Below are positions 6,286-14,242 of a stretch of DNA of 64,000 bases, one piece after another. Source of the DNA: CAIKNB01 sp964415965 (GTDB lineage: Bacteria; Patescibacteriota; Patescibacteriia; 2-12-FULL-60-25); assembly GCA_964415965.1 (NCBI GenBank), contig CAYQCK010000001.1, positions 62,001-126,000 of the forward strand, in the 5' to 3' direction. Made by a program: the position numbers and the translations under genes. Under the pieces are notes generated by a model that was not told the origin of the DNA, did no database searches, and saw only the letters and a list, made by a program, of their open reading frames with translations. The stretch's first letter is position 1. Every line of letters starts with the position of its first letter.

Positions 6286-7944
6286 CTAAAGTTTTTTGAC
6301 CATGTAAGTCTCCTGCATTTTGTACCCCAGCATCTTGTAGTACTCGCGGACGCCGATGCCGCTGATGACCGCCATCTTGGCGTGACCTTCGCGTTTGGCG
6401 ATCTTCTCGGCTTCGAGCATGAGCATCTTGCCGTAGCCTTTGTGCTGAGCCGCGTCGCTCCGCGTCTGCTTCAGGTCCAAGGCCGTGCCGTAGGTGTGGA
6501 GCTCGCGCACGATGGCGGCGTCGCGCAGGACGGGGAAGGAGGAGAGGATTTTTTCAGTTTCCGGATTCTGGATTCCGGCTTTCGCCGGAATGACGGAAAG
6601 GGTAGGCAACCTCAAACGCAGGAAAGCGAACACCGCCTTCCGCTCCTTGTCCTCGATCGACAGGAAGACTTCGCGGCCGCCGGCGTTGTCGTACCACTCC
6701 TCGAACAACCGGGTCTTCAGGTCGTAATCCGTGCCTTTCAGCTCGGCCACGTGGCCGACTTCGCGGCAGCGGAGGCAGACGCAGGCGAGGCCGCGCTTTC
6801 CCATCTCGCGCGAAATTTCGTCGCGCAAATTGGTGACTTTGGTGCCCGAGGAGATGTCCTTGGCCGGGAAATCGCGGATCATGCGCGAGATGCGGCAATA
6901 GCGCGGGACGAGCGTCTTCATCCCGATGAGCAAATCGCGCAGTCTCTTGCCTTCGAGCGGCTTGAAGTCGCCGCGTTCCGTCCACTCGTAGAGCTCCGAG
7001 CCCTTCATCACCACGCACGGATACAGCTTGACCATGTCCGGCCTGAAGTCCGGGTCAGCGAAGACGCGCCGGAAATCCTTCAGGTCGCGTTTGGGGGTGG
7101 AACCCGGCTGGCCGGGCAGGATGTGGTAGTCGACTTTGAAGCCGGCGGTCTTGAGCAGGGCCGTGGCGCGGATGACGTCCTCGACCGTGTGCCCGCGTTT
7201 CGTCAGTCTTAGGATGTCGTCGCTCAACGTCTGGACCCCGAGTTCGACGCGGGTGCAGCCGATTTCGCGCAGGCGCCTGACCTCTTCGGCGTTTATCCTA
7301 TCCGGTCGCGTCTCGATGGTCAGCCCGATGATGCGGTAGCCGGCTTTTTCGTTGGCTTTCAACGATTCCTCGAGTGTCGAATACCGTTTCTTGCCGCGGC
7401 CGACGTGGTTGGCCGCGTCAAAACAACGTTTGATGAACCACCGGCGGTATTTCCAGGGATAAGCCGACCAGGTGCCGCCTTTGACGATTAGCTCGATCTT
7501 CTTGGCTTCATGGCCGTTGCGTTCCAGGGCGCCGACGCGCTGCGTCACCTGGCGGTACGGATCGAAGTCCAGGGGCAGGGCCCGCGCCGCCGCCGGTTCG
7601 CTCGAGATGTAGCTCTTCGGCATCCGCGCCTCGGTCGGGCAATAGACGCATTTGCCCGGGCAGGCCCAGGGCTTCGTCAGCACGGTGATGGGCGCGACGC
7701 CGGAGTCCGTACGCACGTCTTTGACGCGTAAAACGCGTTCTAGCAGGACATTGCGCTTGATAAATTTGCCTGTCAGGAGCTTGCGGTATGCAGTCCAAAG
7801 TTCCTGCGAATTCGGGAAACGGTAAACCGTGCCGCCGCACGCCTTGCGCAACGCATCCTGCAGGTCTTGCCGCGTCGGTTCCTTCAAAGCCGCCAGCTTC
7901 AGGATGGCGTCTTGCACGAGCTTGGCGGGAGGATTTGGTTGCAT
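6286..7944 (-). CDS. elp3: Elp3-family tRNA U34 carboxymethyl-modifying enzyme (radical SAM + GNAT)
   Basis: A 552-residue Elp3 homologue. The radical-SAM cluster 'CPGKCVYCPTE' provides C95, C99 and C102. The TIM-barrel continues through 'TIETRPDRI' and 'RVELGVQTL', 'PGQPGSTPKRD' follows, and a Cys-rich 'CVCLRC' precedes the C-terminal GNAT acetyltransferase domain, whose acetyl-CoA loop 'HKGYGKMLML' is at about 501-510. In archaea and eukaryotes Elp3 installs the cm5U precursor at the wobble uridine using acetyl-CoA; single-protein Elp3 is known from archaea and some bacteria. Residues about 449-460 ('SVIPAKAGIQNP') are encoded by an inserted palindromic repeat. A Trm9-like methyltransferase is divergently encoded 140 bp away, which fits the next step of the same pathway. 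Confidence 0.93.
   Translation of the reverse strand: MQPNPPAKLVQDAILKLAALKEPTRQDLQDALRKACGGTVYRFPNSQELWTAYRKLLTGKFIKRNVLLERVLRVKDVRTDSGVAPITVLTKPWACPGKCVYCPTEARMPKSYISSEPAAARALPLDFDPYRQVTQRVGALERNGHEAKKIELIVKGGTWSAYPWKYRRWFIKRCFDAANHVGRGKKRYSTLEESLKANEKAGYRIIGLTIETRPDRINAEEVRRLREIGCTRVELGVQTLSDDILRLTKRGHTVEDVIRATALLKTAGFKVDYHILPGQPGSTPKRDLKDFRRVFADPDFRPDMVKLYPCVVMKGSELYEWTERGDFKPLEGKRLRDLLIGMKTLVPRYCRISRMIRDFPAKDISSGTKVTNLRDEISREMGKRGLACVCLRCREVGHVAELKGTDYDLKTRLFEEWYDNAGGREVFLSIEDKERKAVFAFLRLRLPTLSVIPAKAGIQNPETEKILSSFPVLRDAAIVRELHTYGTALDLKQTRSDAAQHKGYGKMLMLEAEKIAKREGHAKMAVISGIGVREYYKMLGYKMQETYMVKKL
6563..6595. repeat. Palindromic repeat (ATTCC-GGC type) inside elp3
   Basis: ATTCCGGC-TTTC-GCCGGAAT with flanking GACGG, the same family as the copies at 20656 and 24710. 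It stays in frame and encodes VIPAKAGIQ at the start of the GNAT domain. Confidence 0.85.
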
Positions 7945-7952
7945 ATGAAATT

Positions 7953-8043
7953 GTCGTCTTGAGCCCCGATGTCTATCGGGGTGAACTCCGCGGAGCGAAG
8001 TCGAAAGAACCTTATAAAGGTCCTTCGCGTTGCTCAGGACGAC
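7953..8043. repeat. 91-bp inverted-repeat element, copy 1
   Basis: Terminal inverted repeats GTCGTCTTGAGC and GCTCAGGACGAC enclose an inner hairpin CCCCGAT/ATCGGGG and a TTATAAAGGTCC segment. A related element lies at 11232-11316. It fills the divergent intergenic region of elp3 and the methyltransferase. No ORF inside; MITE-like. Confidence 0.8.
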
Positions 8044-8083
8044 ATTGTTTTTACCTGAGATGTCATGTTAACCTGCGCACAGC

Positions 8084-8845
8084 ATGAAGCAAAACGAGGC
8101 AGCCGACAAGCTCGCGCGCTCCGTCGCCGAGTTTTACGAGGCGCAGGGCGCGGCCTTTTCGGCGACGCGCCATGCCCCGTGGGGAGTCATGAGGCTGGTC
8201 AAGGACGCGGCTAAGCCGGGCGATGTCCTGGTGGATTTCGGCGCCGGCAACGGGCGTCTCGGCCTCGAGATACCGGATTCCGTCAGGTACGTCGCGGTCG
8301 AGCCGTCGGCTGCGTTGCGTGAAGCGGCCGCAAAGATCCTCGCGGACAGGAAGAATACGGAAATCACGGAAGGCGGATTCTCGGTAGGGGCGATTCATGA
8401 ATCGCCCCTACCGAGTCGGTCAGCCGACGTCGTGGCCTGCCTTGCGGTCCTGCACCATATTCCGACCCGCGAGGCGCAGGAGTCGGCGGTCGGGGAGCTT
8501 GCCCGCATCCTCAAGCCGGGAGGTGCGCTCGTCCTGACCGTCTGGAACCCGCGCAGCCCGAGGTTCTTCCGCAACAAACCGTGGGCCGAGCGCCTGAAGA
8601 TCCTGGCGGCCGCCTGGTTGCGTTTGCCCCTGGTCAAAGGCGGCGCCGGCGGCGACGTCTGGGTCTCATGGAAGGCGGAAGGGGCCGACGCGAGGCGCTA
8701 TGTCCACGCTTTCACGCTCGGCGAACTGGGATCCCTGTTCGACCGGCGGATTTGGGAAGTCGGGCTGTGCGAAGCTTGGGGCGACGAAGGGAAGTCGGAC
8801 ATCGTCCGCGCGAAGAATCTTGTCCTTAAGGCGAAGAAACTATGA
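8084..8845 (+). CDS. SAM-dependent methyltransferase, Trm9/ALKBH8-like
   Basis: A 253-residue class I methyltransferase: SAM-binding motif I 'VDFGAGNGRLG' at 50-60, acidic 'VEPSA' after strand 2, 'VVACLAVLHHI' at 116-126 and 'RILKPGGALVLTVWNP' next. The tail 'DVWVSWK' and 'RRYVHAFTLGEL' matches what is seen in Trm9-type enzymes, which methylate cm5U34 to mcm5U34 in tRNA. It lies divergent to elp3, the enzyme that would make the substrate. Residues 100-110 ('SVGAIHESPLP') come from a perfect 34-nt palindromic repeat inserted in frame. The stop overlaps the next start (ATGA), so the kinase downstream is translationally coupled. Methyltransferase is certain; Trm9 function is inference from motifs plus context. 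Confidence 0.85.
   Translation: MKQNEAADKLARSVAEFYEAQGAAFSATRHAPWGVMRLVKDAAKPGDVLVDFGAGNGRLGLEIPDSVRYVAVEPSAALREAAAKILADRKNTEITEGGFSVGAIHESPLPSRSADVVACLAVLHHIPTREAQESAVGELARILKPGGALVLTVWNPRSPRFFRNKPWAERLKILAAAWLRLPLVKGGAGGDVWVSWKAEGADARRYVHAFTLGELGSLFDRRIWEVGLCEAWGDEGKSDIVRAKNLVLKAKKL
8381..8414. repeat. Perfect 34-nt palindrome (GTAGGGGCGAT type) inside the methyltransferase
   Basis: TCGGTAGGGGCGATTCA mirrored exactly, the best-preserved member of the dispersed GTAGGGGCGAAT family in this window. It is read through in frame. Confidence 0.92.
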
Positions 8846-9477
8846 ATATCGATATCGCGAGAGCTGAAGAAGAAACGGCTGAGGGCAAGAACCCGACGCC
8901 GGAAGAGCTGGCCGTCTTGCTGGCGGAATTCGAGAATGGATTGTCTGTCCCAGCGGATAAGCGGACGCCGCGGATCCTGGTCTGTCCGGTGGGTTTGGTT
9001 GGTGCCGGTAAATCAACGGTCATAAAACCGCTGAGCGAGAAGCTGTCGTTGCTGCGCATCTCGAGCGATGAGTTCCGCCATCTCCTGAAGGACCGGGGTT
9101 TCGGCTACCGGGTCGTGAACCAAGCCATGCTTTCCCTGCTGAAGAAATATCTGGCCCTCGGTTACAGCATCGCTTTGGATGCGGATTGCGCCGGGTCGGC
9201 CAAGGAATTCATCGACCGGGTGCCGCAGACATATCCGGACCTGAAAGTCGTCTGGCTGCACATCGACCCGCCCGAGGGTTTCATCCTGGATAAGCTCAGG
9301 AGCTACAAGCACACCTGGCTGTTCGCCGACGCCGACGAGGCGGTCGCGAACTATTTCCGGCGCAAACCGCTGCATGCGCATCTGGACATGCCGTTCCTGT
9401 ATACGTTCGATACCTCACGCTCCGACCTTGACCGGCAAATCGACGAAGCCGTGGGTCTGATCGGGAAGTTGCGGTGA
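8842..9477 (+). CDS. P-loop kinase (zeta-toxin / AAA_33-like)
   Basis: A 211-residue protein with Walker A 'GLVGAGKST' at about 51-59, 'SDEFRHLLKD' after it, and 'ALDADCAGS' resembling the substrate-binding acidic strand of small-molecule or RNA kinases of the AAA_33 group. The C terminus has a lid-like basic stretch 'RSYKHTW'. Its ATG overlaps the methyltransferase stop by 4 nt, so the two are one operon. A kinase coupled to a tRNA-modification-like methyltransferase might act on RNA or nucleotides, but the substrate cannot be read from the sequence. No antitoxin-like partner is adjacent, so a toxin role is unlikely. Confidence 0.78.
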   Translation: MNIDIARAEEETAEGKNPTPEELAVLLAEFENGLSVPADKRTPRILVCPVGLVGAGKSTVIKPLSEKLSLLRISSDEFRHLLKDRGFGYRVVNQAMLSLLKKYLALGYSIALDADCAGSAKEFIDRVPQTYPDLKVVWLHIDPPEGFILDKLRSYKHTWLFADADEAVANYFRRKPLHAHLDMPFLYTFDTSRSDLDRQIDEAVGLIGKLR

Positions 9478-9481
9478 AGTG

Positions 9482-9508
9482 AAAAATAAAGACCCGGTGT
9501 CCCGGGTC
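9482..9508 (-). terminator. Intrinsic terminator of the Nudix gene
   Basis: Minus strand: GACCCGG / CCGGGTC stem, then TTTATTTTTC. Confidence 0.85.
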
Positions 9509-9514
9509 CCTGGC

Positions 9515-10042
9515 TCAGCGCCGTAAGTCGAAGGCTGCGAGGCAACGCAGCAGGTCACCCGATATTTCGGGTTCGCCGCGGCAAATCTCGGCGATTTGTT
9601 CTCGCGTCATCCAGACCGGACGCATCCCCGTTTCGGTATCGTCGAGCTTCTGCCCGACTCTCTCGAGTTTCCCGACGGTGCGGTAAATGTAGCAACGGCG
9701 GCGCGAGATGCCGACCGCCGCATACGGGGCGCATAAAAGTTCGACGTCCTCGGCGCGGTAGCCGGTCTCCTCTTCGAACTCCCGCAGGGCCGATGCCTTC
9801 GGGTCTTCAAGCGGGTTGATCCAGCCGCCCGGGAAGTCCAAGACCTTGGTCCCGGTGGTGAAACGGTCCTCCTCGACGAGCAGGAACTTGCCGCGGCGGA
9901 ACGCGACGACAAGGTTGAACGGTTCGGCCTCGAGCACGAAATATTTTCCGCGCGTACCGTCAGGTTTGAGTATCTGGTGGCGCCGGATGCGGTACCAGGC
10001 GTTTTTATGCACGATTCTGCTTGATAAGGAGCGGATTTTCAT
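9515..10042 (-). CDS. Nudix hydrolase
   Basis: A 175-residue Nudix protein. The Nudix box runs from 'GGWINPLEDP' through 'ALREFEEETGY', giving the G-x5-E-x7-REUXEEXGU pattern with all four Glu of the catalytic core present. The layout (N-terminal strands, box in the middle, short C-terminal helices) resembles ADP-ribose or sugar-nucleotide pyrophosphatases ('YFVLEAEPFNLVVAF' before the box), so hydrolysis of a nucleoside diphosphate derivative is likely. The start at 10042 is chosen because a TTGACT-17-TAAGGT promoter ends 10 nt before this ATG; a longer frame opening at 10081 would begin inside the -35. Confidence 0.88.
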   Translation of the reverse strand: MKIRSLSSRIVHKNAWYRIRRHQILKPDGTRGKYFVLEAEPFNLVVAFRRGKFLLVEEDRFTTGTKVLDFPGGWINPLEDPKASALREFEEETGYRAEDVELLCAPYAAVGISRRRCYIYRTVGKLERVGQKLDDTETGMRPVWMTREQIAEICRGEPEISGDLLRCLAAFDLRR

Positions 10043-10052
10043 GGCGCAGCTA

Positions 10053-10081
10053 ACCTTAAAGCCGGTTCGGCCGAAAGTCAA
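10053..10081 (-). promoter_or_regulatory. Promoter of the Nudix gene
   Basis: Minus strand TTGACT, 17-bp spacer, TAAGGT, then 10 nt to the ATG. No Shine-Dalgarno; leaderless type. Confidence 0.75.
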
Positions 10082-10136
10082 AAGCGGGATCCCTCCCGCC
10101 TTTGCATCTTGGTGGCTGGCTACGGATCATAGAAGC

Positions 10137-11198
10137 CTATCCCTCCATGAACTTCTTCTTCGACCGGGCGTATTCGAAGGCCGTTTCGTTGGTGATCTTG
10201 CCCTCCTCGAGCAGCGATTGGAGGTCGTGGTCCAGGTCGACCATCTTGTCGGCTTGCGAGGAATAGATGACGTTCTGCAGCTGTTCGGTCTTGCCGTCGC
10301 GGATGATGTTGGCGATGGCGTTGGTGTTGACCATGACCTCGCGCGCCGCCACCCGCTTGCCGTCGGTCGTGGGCAGGAGGAGCTGCGAGATGACGCCTTT
10401 CAGGACGAGCGACAGCTGGAGCCGGATCTGCTGCTGCTGGATGGCCGGGAAGGAGTTGATGATGCGCTCGACGGTCGAGGCCGCGCCGTTCGTGTGGAGC
10501 GTGGCGAAGACCAAGTGGCCGGTCTCGGCCAGGGTCAGGGCCGAGATGATGGTCTCGGGGTCGCGCATCTCGCCGATGAGCACGATGTCCGGGTCCTGGC
10601 GGAAGACGTGCTTCAGGCCTTCGGCGAAGTTCGGGAAATCCAGGCCGAGCTCGCGTTGCGACACGAGGCACATCTTGGGTTCGTAGATGAACTCGATCGG
10701 GTCCTCGAGCGTGATGATGTGGTCGCTTTCCGTCTGGTTGAGGTGCTCGATGGCCGCGGCCAAAAGGGTTGATTTGCCGGCGCCCGTCGGTCCGGTCACG
10801 AGCACGATGCCGTAGGACGACGTCAGGAAATCGTAGATGGCGTCCGGGGCGTCGAGCTCCTCGAGCGTCGGGATGCGCGCCGGGATGTAGCGCGCGGCCA
10901 TGCCCGGCTGGCCGAGCTTCCAGTAGATGTCGACGCGGAAGCGCTCTTTGGTCGGCAAGGAATAGGAGAAGTCCTGGTCGAGCTTGTTTTCGTACTGCTT
11001 GTAGGCCTCGTCGCGCATGACTTTCTTCAGTTCCTGCATCAGGATTTCGGCCGTGACCGGTTCGCGCTGCGTCTTCTGTAGGTTGCCCTGGATGCGGTAG
11101 ACCGGCGCCGATCCGACGGCCAAATGGATATCCGAAGCGCCGAGCGCCACGGCATCGCCGAAGATGGCGTCCAAGAGCGGGGATTGTGGGAGTGGCAT
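10137..11198 (-). CDS. pilT: Type IV pilus retraction ATPase PilT
   Basis: A hexameric secretion-type ATPase that depolymerises pilin at the inner face of the membrane. Seen here: 'GASDIHL' near the N terminus, the regulatory PAS-like region, Walker A 'GPTGAGKST' at about residue 136-144, 'ITLEDPIEF' Asp box, 'DPDIVLIGEMRD' Walker B and 'ATLHTNGA' His box. About 353 aa, normal for PilT. Two in-frame ATGs lie 12 nt apart (11210 and 11198); the second follows CAT as at many starts in this window and is used here. The motor partner PilB is encoded at 32.5-34.4 kb rather than beside it. Confidence 0.95.
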   Translation of the reverse strand: MPLPQSPLLDAIFGDAVALGASDIHLAVGSAPVYRIQGNLQKTQREPVTAEILMQELKKVMRDEAYKQYENKLDQDFSYSLPTKERFRVDIYWKLGQPGMAARYIPARIPTLEELDAPDAIYDFLTSSYGIVLVTGPTGAGKSTLLAAAIEHLNQTESDHIITLEDPIEFIYEPKMCLVSQRELGLDFPNFAEGLKHVFRQDPDIVLIGEMRDPETIISALTLAETGHLVFATLHTNGAASTVERIINSFPAIQQQQIRLQLSLVLKGVISQLLLPTTDGKRVAAREVMVNTNAIANIIRDGKTEQLQNVIYSSQADKMVDLDHDLQSLLEEGKITNETAFEYARSKKKFMEG

Positions 11199-11231
11199 AT
11201 GTTTGCCCACAGGATATCACGTAGAAAACAT

Positions 11232-11316
11232 GTCGTCCTGAACGGAGCGTAGCGCAGTGAAGGACCATTATAGTCATGATATTCCTCTAAAGGTCCTTCG
11301 CCGTGCTCAGGACGAC
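11232..11316. repeat. 85-bp inverted-repeat element, copy 2
   Basis: Arms GTCGTCCTGA and TCAGGACGAC with inner GAAGGACC / GGTCCTTC. Same family as 7953-8043 but with a different centre. It lies in the pilT-HU intergenic space. Confidence 0.85.
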
Positions 11317-11334
11317 GGATTTATTGAGATGCAT

Positions 11335-11358
11335 ACAAAACACCCGGCAAAAGCCGGG
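11335..11358 (-). terminator. Intrinsic terminator of the HU gene
   Basis: Minus strand CCCGGC-TTTT-GCCGGG followed by TGTTTTG. Confidence 0.8.
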
Positions 11359-11375
11359 GATTTGTTTGCGGATGG

Positions 11376-11705
11376 TTACATCTGCGGCTGGGCCGGGGGA
11401 GTGGCTGCGGCTGGGGCGCCGAGCTGGATGCGCTTGAGCGCGTCCTTGAGGCCTTTGCCGGCCTTGAACTTGGGCACCGTGACCGAGGGGATTTCGATCT
11501 TCTGCGCCGTGTTCTGCGGATTGACGCCGGTGCGGCCCTTGCGCGTCTTGGCCATGAACGTGCCGAAGCCCGCGATCGTGACCTCGCCGCCGCTCTTGAG
11601 CGTGTCCGTCACGACGTCGACGAACGCTTCGACCATGTCCTCGGCCTGCTTCTTGGTGATGCCGACCTTCTCGGACAGGTATGAAATGAGTTCTGCTTTG
11701 TTCAT
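11376..11705 (-). CDS. HU-family DNA-binding protein
   Basis: A 109-residue nucleoid protein starting 'MNKAELISYLSEK', with the HU dimerisation helices, 'GEVTIAGFGTF' and the DNA-gripping arm 'RKGRTGVNPQNTAQKIEIP', including the conserved Pro at its tip. The last 20 residues after 'FKAGKGLKDAL' are an Ala/Pro-rich extension not found in the 90-aa core family. HU bends and compacts DNA. The start at 11705 matches the family's MNK; an upstream ATG at 11720 would add five residues. The promoter at 11801-11829 gives it a leader of about 90 nt. Confidence 0.95.
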   Translation of the reverse strand: MNKAELISYLSEKVGITKKQAEDMVEAFVDVVTDTLKSGGEVTIAGFGTFMAKTRKGRTGVNPQNTAQKIEIPSVTVPKFKAGKGLKDALKRIQLGAPAAATPPAQPQM

Positions 11706-11800
11706 ATAGTCATGAAGCATGGGGTTTGGTTCGCGCCGCGTCTATCGAGAGAAGCGGCGGATTCGCCTTGGCTCCAAAATATGATGAATGTTACCTGACC

Positions 11801-11829
11801 ATCCTACATGAAAAGCGCTTAATTATCAA
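11801..11829 (-). promoter_or_regulatory. Promoter of the HU gene
   Basis: Minus strand TTGATA, 17-bp spacer, TAGGAT, overlapping the last codons of ymdB. Confidence 0.65.
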
Positions 11830-12619
11830 GAATTTTGCGGATATGGTCAAGTCTTACCGCCCGCCGGGTGTCAAGGTCTACGGTCAGGCTGGCTGCGTTG
11901 ACCTCAATCCGACCCTTAGGCGTTGGTTCATAGGCCTTCTCCTCAGGGCCAAAAAAGCGCTTAACTGCGGCATTTTTCTCGAATCCGACCACCGAATCGT
12001 AGCCGCCGACCCGCCCGACGTCCGTGATGTAGGCCGTGCCTTGGTCCAGGATTTTGGCGTCCGCCGTCGGCACGTGGGTATGGGTTCCGAGGACAGCCGC
12101 CGCCCGGCCGTCGACATAGTGGCTGAAAGCTTCTTTTTCGCTCGAAGCCTCGGCATGGAGGTCGACGATGGTCGGTAAATCGGATGTTTCCTTGTGGATT
12201 TTGTCGAAAGTCTTGAACGGCGATTCGCCCTCTTCCTTCATGAAGAGCAGGCCGGACAGGTTCGCGAGCACGATGGTCTGGCCGTTCTTGGTTAACCGAG
12301 TGAACCCGATGCCGGGATAATTCGGGAAGATGTTGGCCGGCCTGACGAGCCGGTCTTTCCAGCGCGGGTCGGCGAAGCAGGCGAGACCGGTCTGGTTTTC
12401 CCACACATGGTTGCCCGAGGTGTAGGCGTCGACGCCGAGTTTGTCCAGCTCCTCGAGCGTCTTCGGCGAGATGCCGCGGCCGTGCGACAGGTTCTCGGCG
12501 TTCACGATGACGAAGTCGGGTTTCAGTTCCTCGCGCAGTCCAGGCAACGCCAAGACCAGGCCTTTCCGCCCGATGGCGCCGATGACATCGCCGAAAAACA
12601 GGATTTTGGTTTGGTTCAT
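11819..12619 (-). CDS. ymdB: YmdB-family metallophosphoesterase
   Basis: A 266-residue protein of the YmdB/DR1281 group of calcineurin-like phosphoesterases. Metal-binding motifs are visible: 'FFGDVIG' (Asp), 'VNAENLSHGRG' (Asn), 'SGNHVW' (Asn-His) and 'GTHTHVPT' (His-x-His). Bacillus YmdB hydrolyses cyclic nucleotides and genetically interacts with RNase Y; here it lies directly downstream of rny, the same neighbourhood. The start at 12619 is set by a TTGCCA-16-CATAAT promoter ending 6 nt before the ATG; an earlier ATG at 12658 would lie within the promoter. Confidence 0.93.
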   Translation of the reverse strand: MNQTKILFFGDVIGAIGRKGLVLALPGLREELKPDFVIVNAENLSHGRGISPKTLEELDKLGVDAYTSGNHVWENQTGLACFADPRWKDRLVRPANIFPNYPGIGFTRLTKNGQTIVLANLSGLLFMKEEGESPFKTFDKIHKETSDLPTIVDLHAEASSEKEAFSHYVDGRAAAVLGTHTHVPTADAKILDQGTAYITDVGRVGGYDSVVGFEKNAAVKRFFGPEEKAYEPTPKGRIEVNAASLTVDLDTRRAVRLDHIRKILDN

Positions 12620-12625
12620 GGCGCC

Positions 12626-12653
12626 ATTATGCCGGGTGCAGGGGATTTGGCAA
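12626..12653 (-). promoter_or_regulatory. Promoter of ymdB
   Basis: Minus strand TTGCCA, 16-bp spacer, CATAAT, 6 nt before the ATG. Leaderless type. Confidence 0.75.
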
Positions 12654-12656
12654 ATC

Positions 12657-12683
12657 AAAAGGACGGACCCAGCGGGTCCGTCC
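12657..12683 (-). terminator. Intrinsic terminator of rny
   Basis: Minus strand stem GGACGGACCC / GGGTCCGTCC then TTTT. It overlaps the -35 region of ymdB, so the two genes are separate transcripts. Confidence 0.85.
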
Positions 12684-12703
12684 TGGCTGTCTTCTTCACT
12701 TCT

Positions 12704-14242
12704 TTACCTCGCGTACTCGATGATGCGCGTCTCGCGGATGAGCGTCACCTTCACTTCTCCCGGATATTTGAGTTCAGCCTCGATCTTGTGGGCGATGTCT
12801 CGCGCCAATTGCGACGCGGCGAAGTCGTCCATCTGGGTCGGGTTCACGAACACGCGGATCTCGCGGCCGGCCTGGATGGCGTAGACCTTGTCGATGCCGG
12901 GAAAACCCGAGGCCGCGGCCTCCAGTTCCTCGAGGCGCTTCACATACAGTTCGAACGAGTCCTTGCGCGCTCCGGGACGGGCGCCCGAGATGGCGTCGGC
13001 CGCCTTCACGATCACGGCTTCGAGCGTCTTGGGCTTGTCCTCGTGGTGGCCGATGGACTGGTAACAGATTTCCTCCGGCATCCCGAACTTCTTCAGGATC
13101 TGGTAGCCGAGTTCCGGATGGCCGCCCTGCAGGTCGTGGTCGACGGCCTTGCCGATGTCGTGGAACAGGCCGCCCTTCTTGCACACCGTGACGTTGGCTT
13201 TGAGCTCCTCGGCCATGAGCGCCGACAGGTTGGCGACCTCCATCGAGTGCTGGAGTCCGTTCTGGCCGTATGACGTGCGGTATTTCAGGCGTCCCAATAT
13301 CTGGATGAGCTTGGGGTCGATGCCGGCCATGGAGATGCCGAGCTGGTAGAGCGCGTCCTCGCCGGCTTTCTTGATGTCGATGGCCAGTTCGCGTTTGGAT
13401 TCGTCCACCATCTCCTCGATGCGTCCCGGGTGGATGCGGCCGTCCTGGATGAGCTTCTCGAGCGCGCGGCGGGCCACCTGGCGGCGGATGGGGGAGAAGC
13501 CCGAGACCGTGATCATGCCCGGCGTGTCGTCGACGATGAGTTCGCAGCCGGTCAAAAGCTCGATGGCCTTGATGTTCCGGCCTTCCTTGCCGATGATGCG
13601 GCCCTTCATGTCGTCGGACGGCAAAGCGACCCAGGTCGTGGTCGTCTCGGCCACGACCGTCTGGGCCAAGCGCTGGATGGCGACGCCGATGACGTTCTTG
13701 GCTTTGCGTTCGATCTCCTCCGTTTCCTGCTGCTCGAGCTTATGGACCCGGCTCATGAGCGCGTCCTGGCTCTGTTCCTCGACCAGTTTGAGCATCCTTT
13801 CGAGGGCCTGTTCCTTGGTCAGTCCGGCCACTTCCTCGAGTTTCTTCGTTTCTTCGACTTTAAGCTCCTCGATCCGTTTGGCATCCTCGGCGATCTTCGC
13901 CTTCGAGGCTTCGATCGTCTTGCGCTCCTCGTCCAACGACAAGAGCTTGGACGCGAATTCGTTCTCGCGTTTCACCAATTCGCCCTTCTGCTGCTTTATC
14001 TCCTCGGCCATCTTCTTCTCCTCGACGCGGGCGTCCTCGAGGATCTTGATGGCTTTGTCCTTGGCTTTGACCAGGATTTCCTGCTCCTTGGCCTGCGCTT
14101 GGCTGATGAGCTTGTGCGCCTCGGCTTCGGCGTCGGCTACCCGCTGCTTTATCTTCTTGGCCTTTTCGGTCGCGATGTAGTTGGCGGTGAGATACCCCAA
14201 CACGGCGCCGACGGCCAAGCCCAAAAATACGTAGAGTGCCAT
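12704..14242 (-). CDS. rny: Ribonuclease Y
   Basis: A 512-residue membrane-anchored endoribonuclease that starts mRNA decay. An N-terminal transmembrane helix (LYVFLGLAVGAVLGYLTANY) is followed by a long coiled coil to about residue 190, a KH domain with 'GRIIGKEGRNIKAIE' and an HD domain with 'HSMEVANLSALMA' and 'LFHDIGKAVDHD', which holds the metal-binding His-Asp pair. Length and order match the family. It precedes ymdB. No convincing promoter was found in the 220 bp upstream. Confidence 0.97.
   Translation of the reverse strand: MALYVFLGLAVGAVLGYLTANYIATEKAKKIKQRVADAEAEAHKLISQAQAKEQEILVKAKDKAIKILEDARVEEKKMAEEIKQQKGELVKRENEFASKLLSLDEERKTIEASKAKIAEDAKRIEELKVEETKKLEEVAGLTKEQALERMLKLVEEQSQDALMSRVHKLEQQETEEIERKAKNVIGVAIQRLAQTVVAETTTTWVALPSDDMKGRIIGKEGRNIKAIELLTGCELIVDDTPGMITVSGFSPIRRQVARRALEKLIQDGRIHPGRIEEMVDESKRELAIDIKKAGEDALYQLGISMAGIDPKLIQILGRLKYRTSYGQNGLQHSMEVANLSALMAEELKANVTVCKKGGLFHDIGKAVDHDLQGGHPELGYQILKKFGMPEEICYQSIGHHEDKPKTLEAVIVKAADAISGARPGARKDSFELYVKRLEELEAAASGFPGIDKVYAIQAGREIRVFVNPTQMDDFAASQLARDIAHKIEAELKYPGEVKVTLIRETRIIEYAR

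Noticed and set aside
8842..9477. Zeta-type toxin of a toxin-antitoxin pair
   Set aside because: Walker A resembles the group, but there is no small antitoxin gene next to it and it is coupled to a methyltransferase instead.
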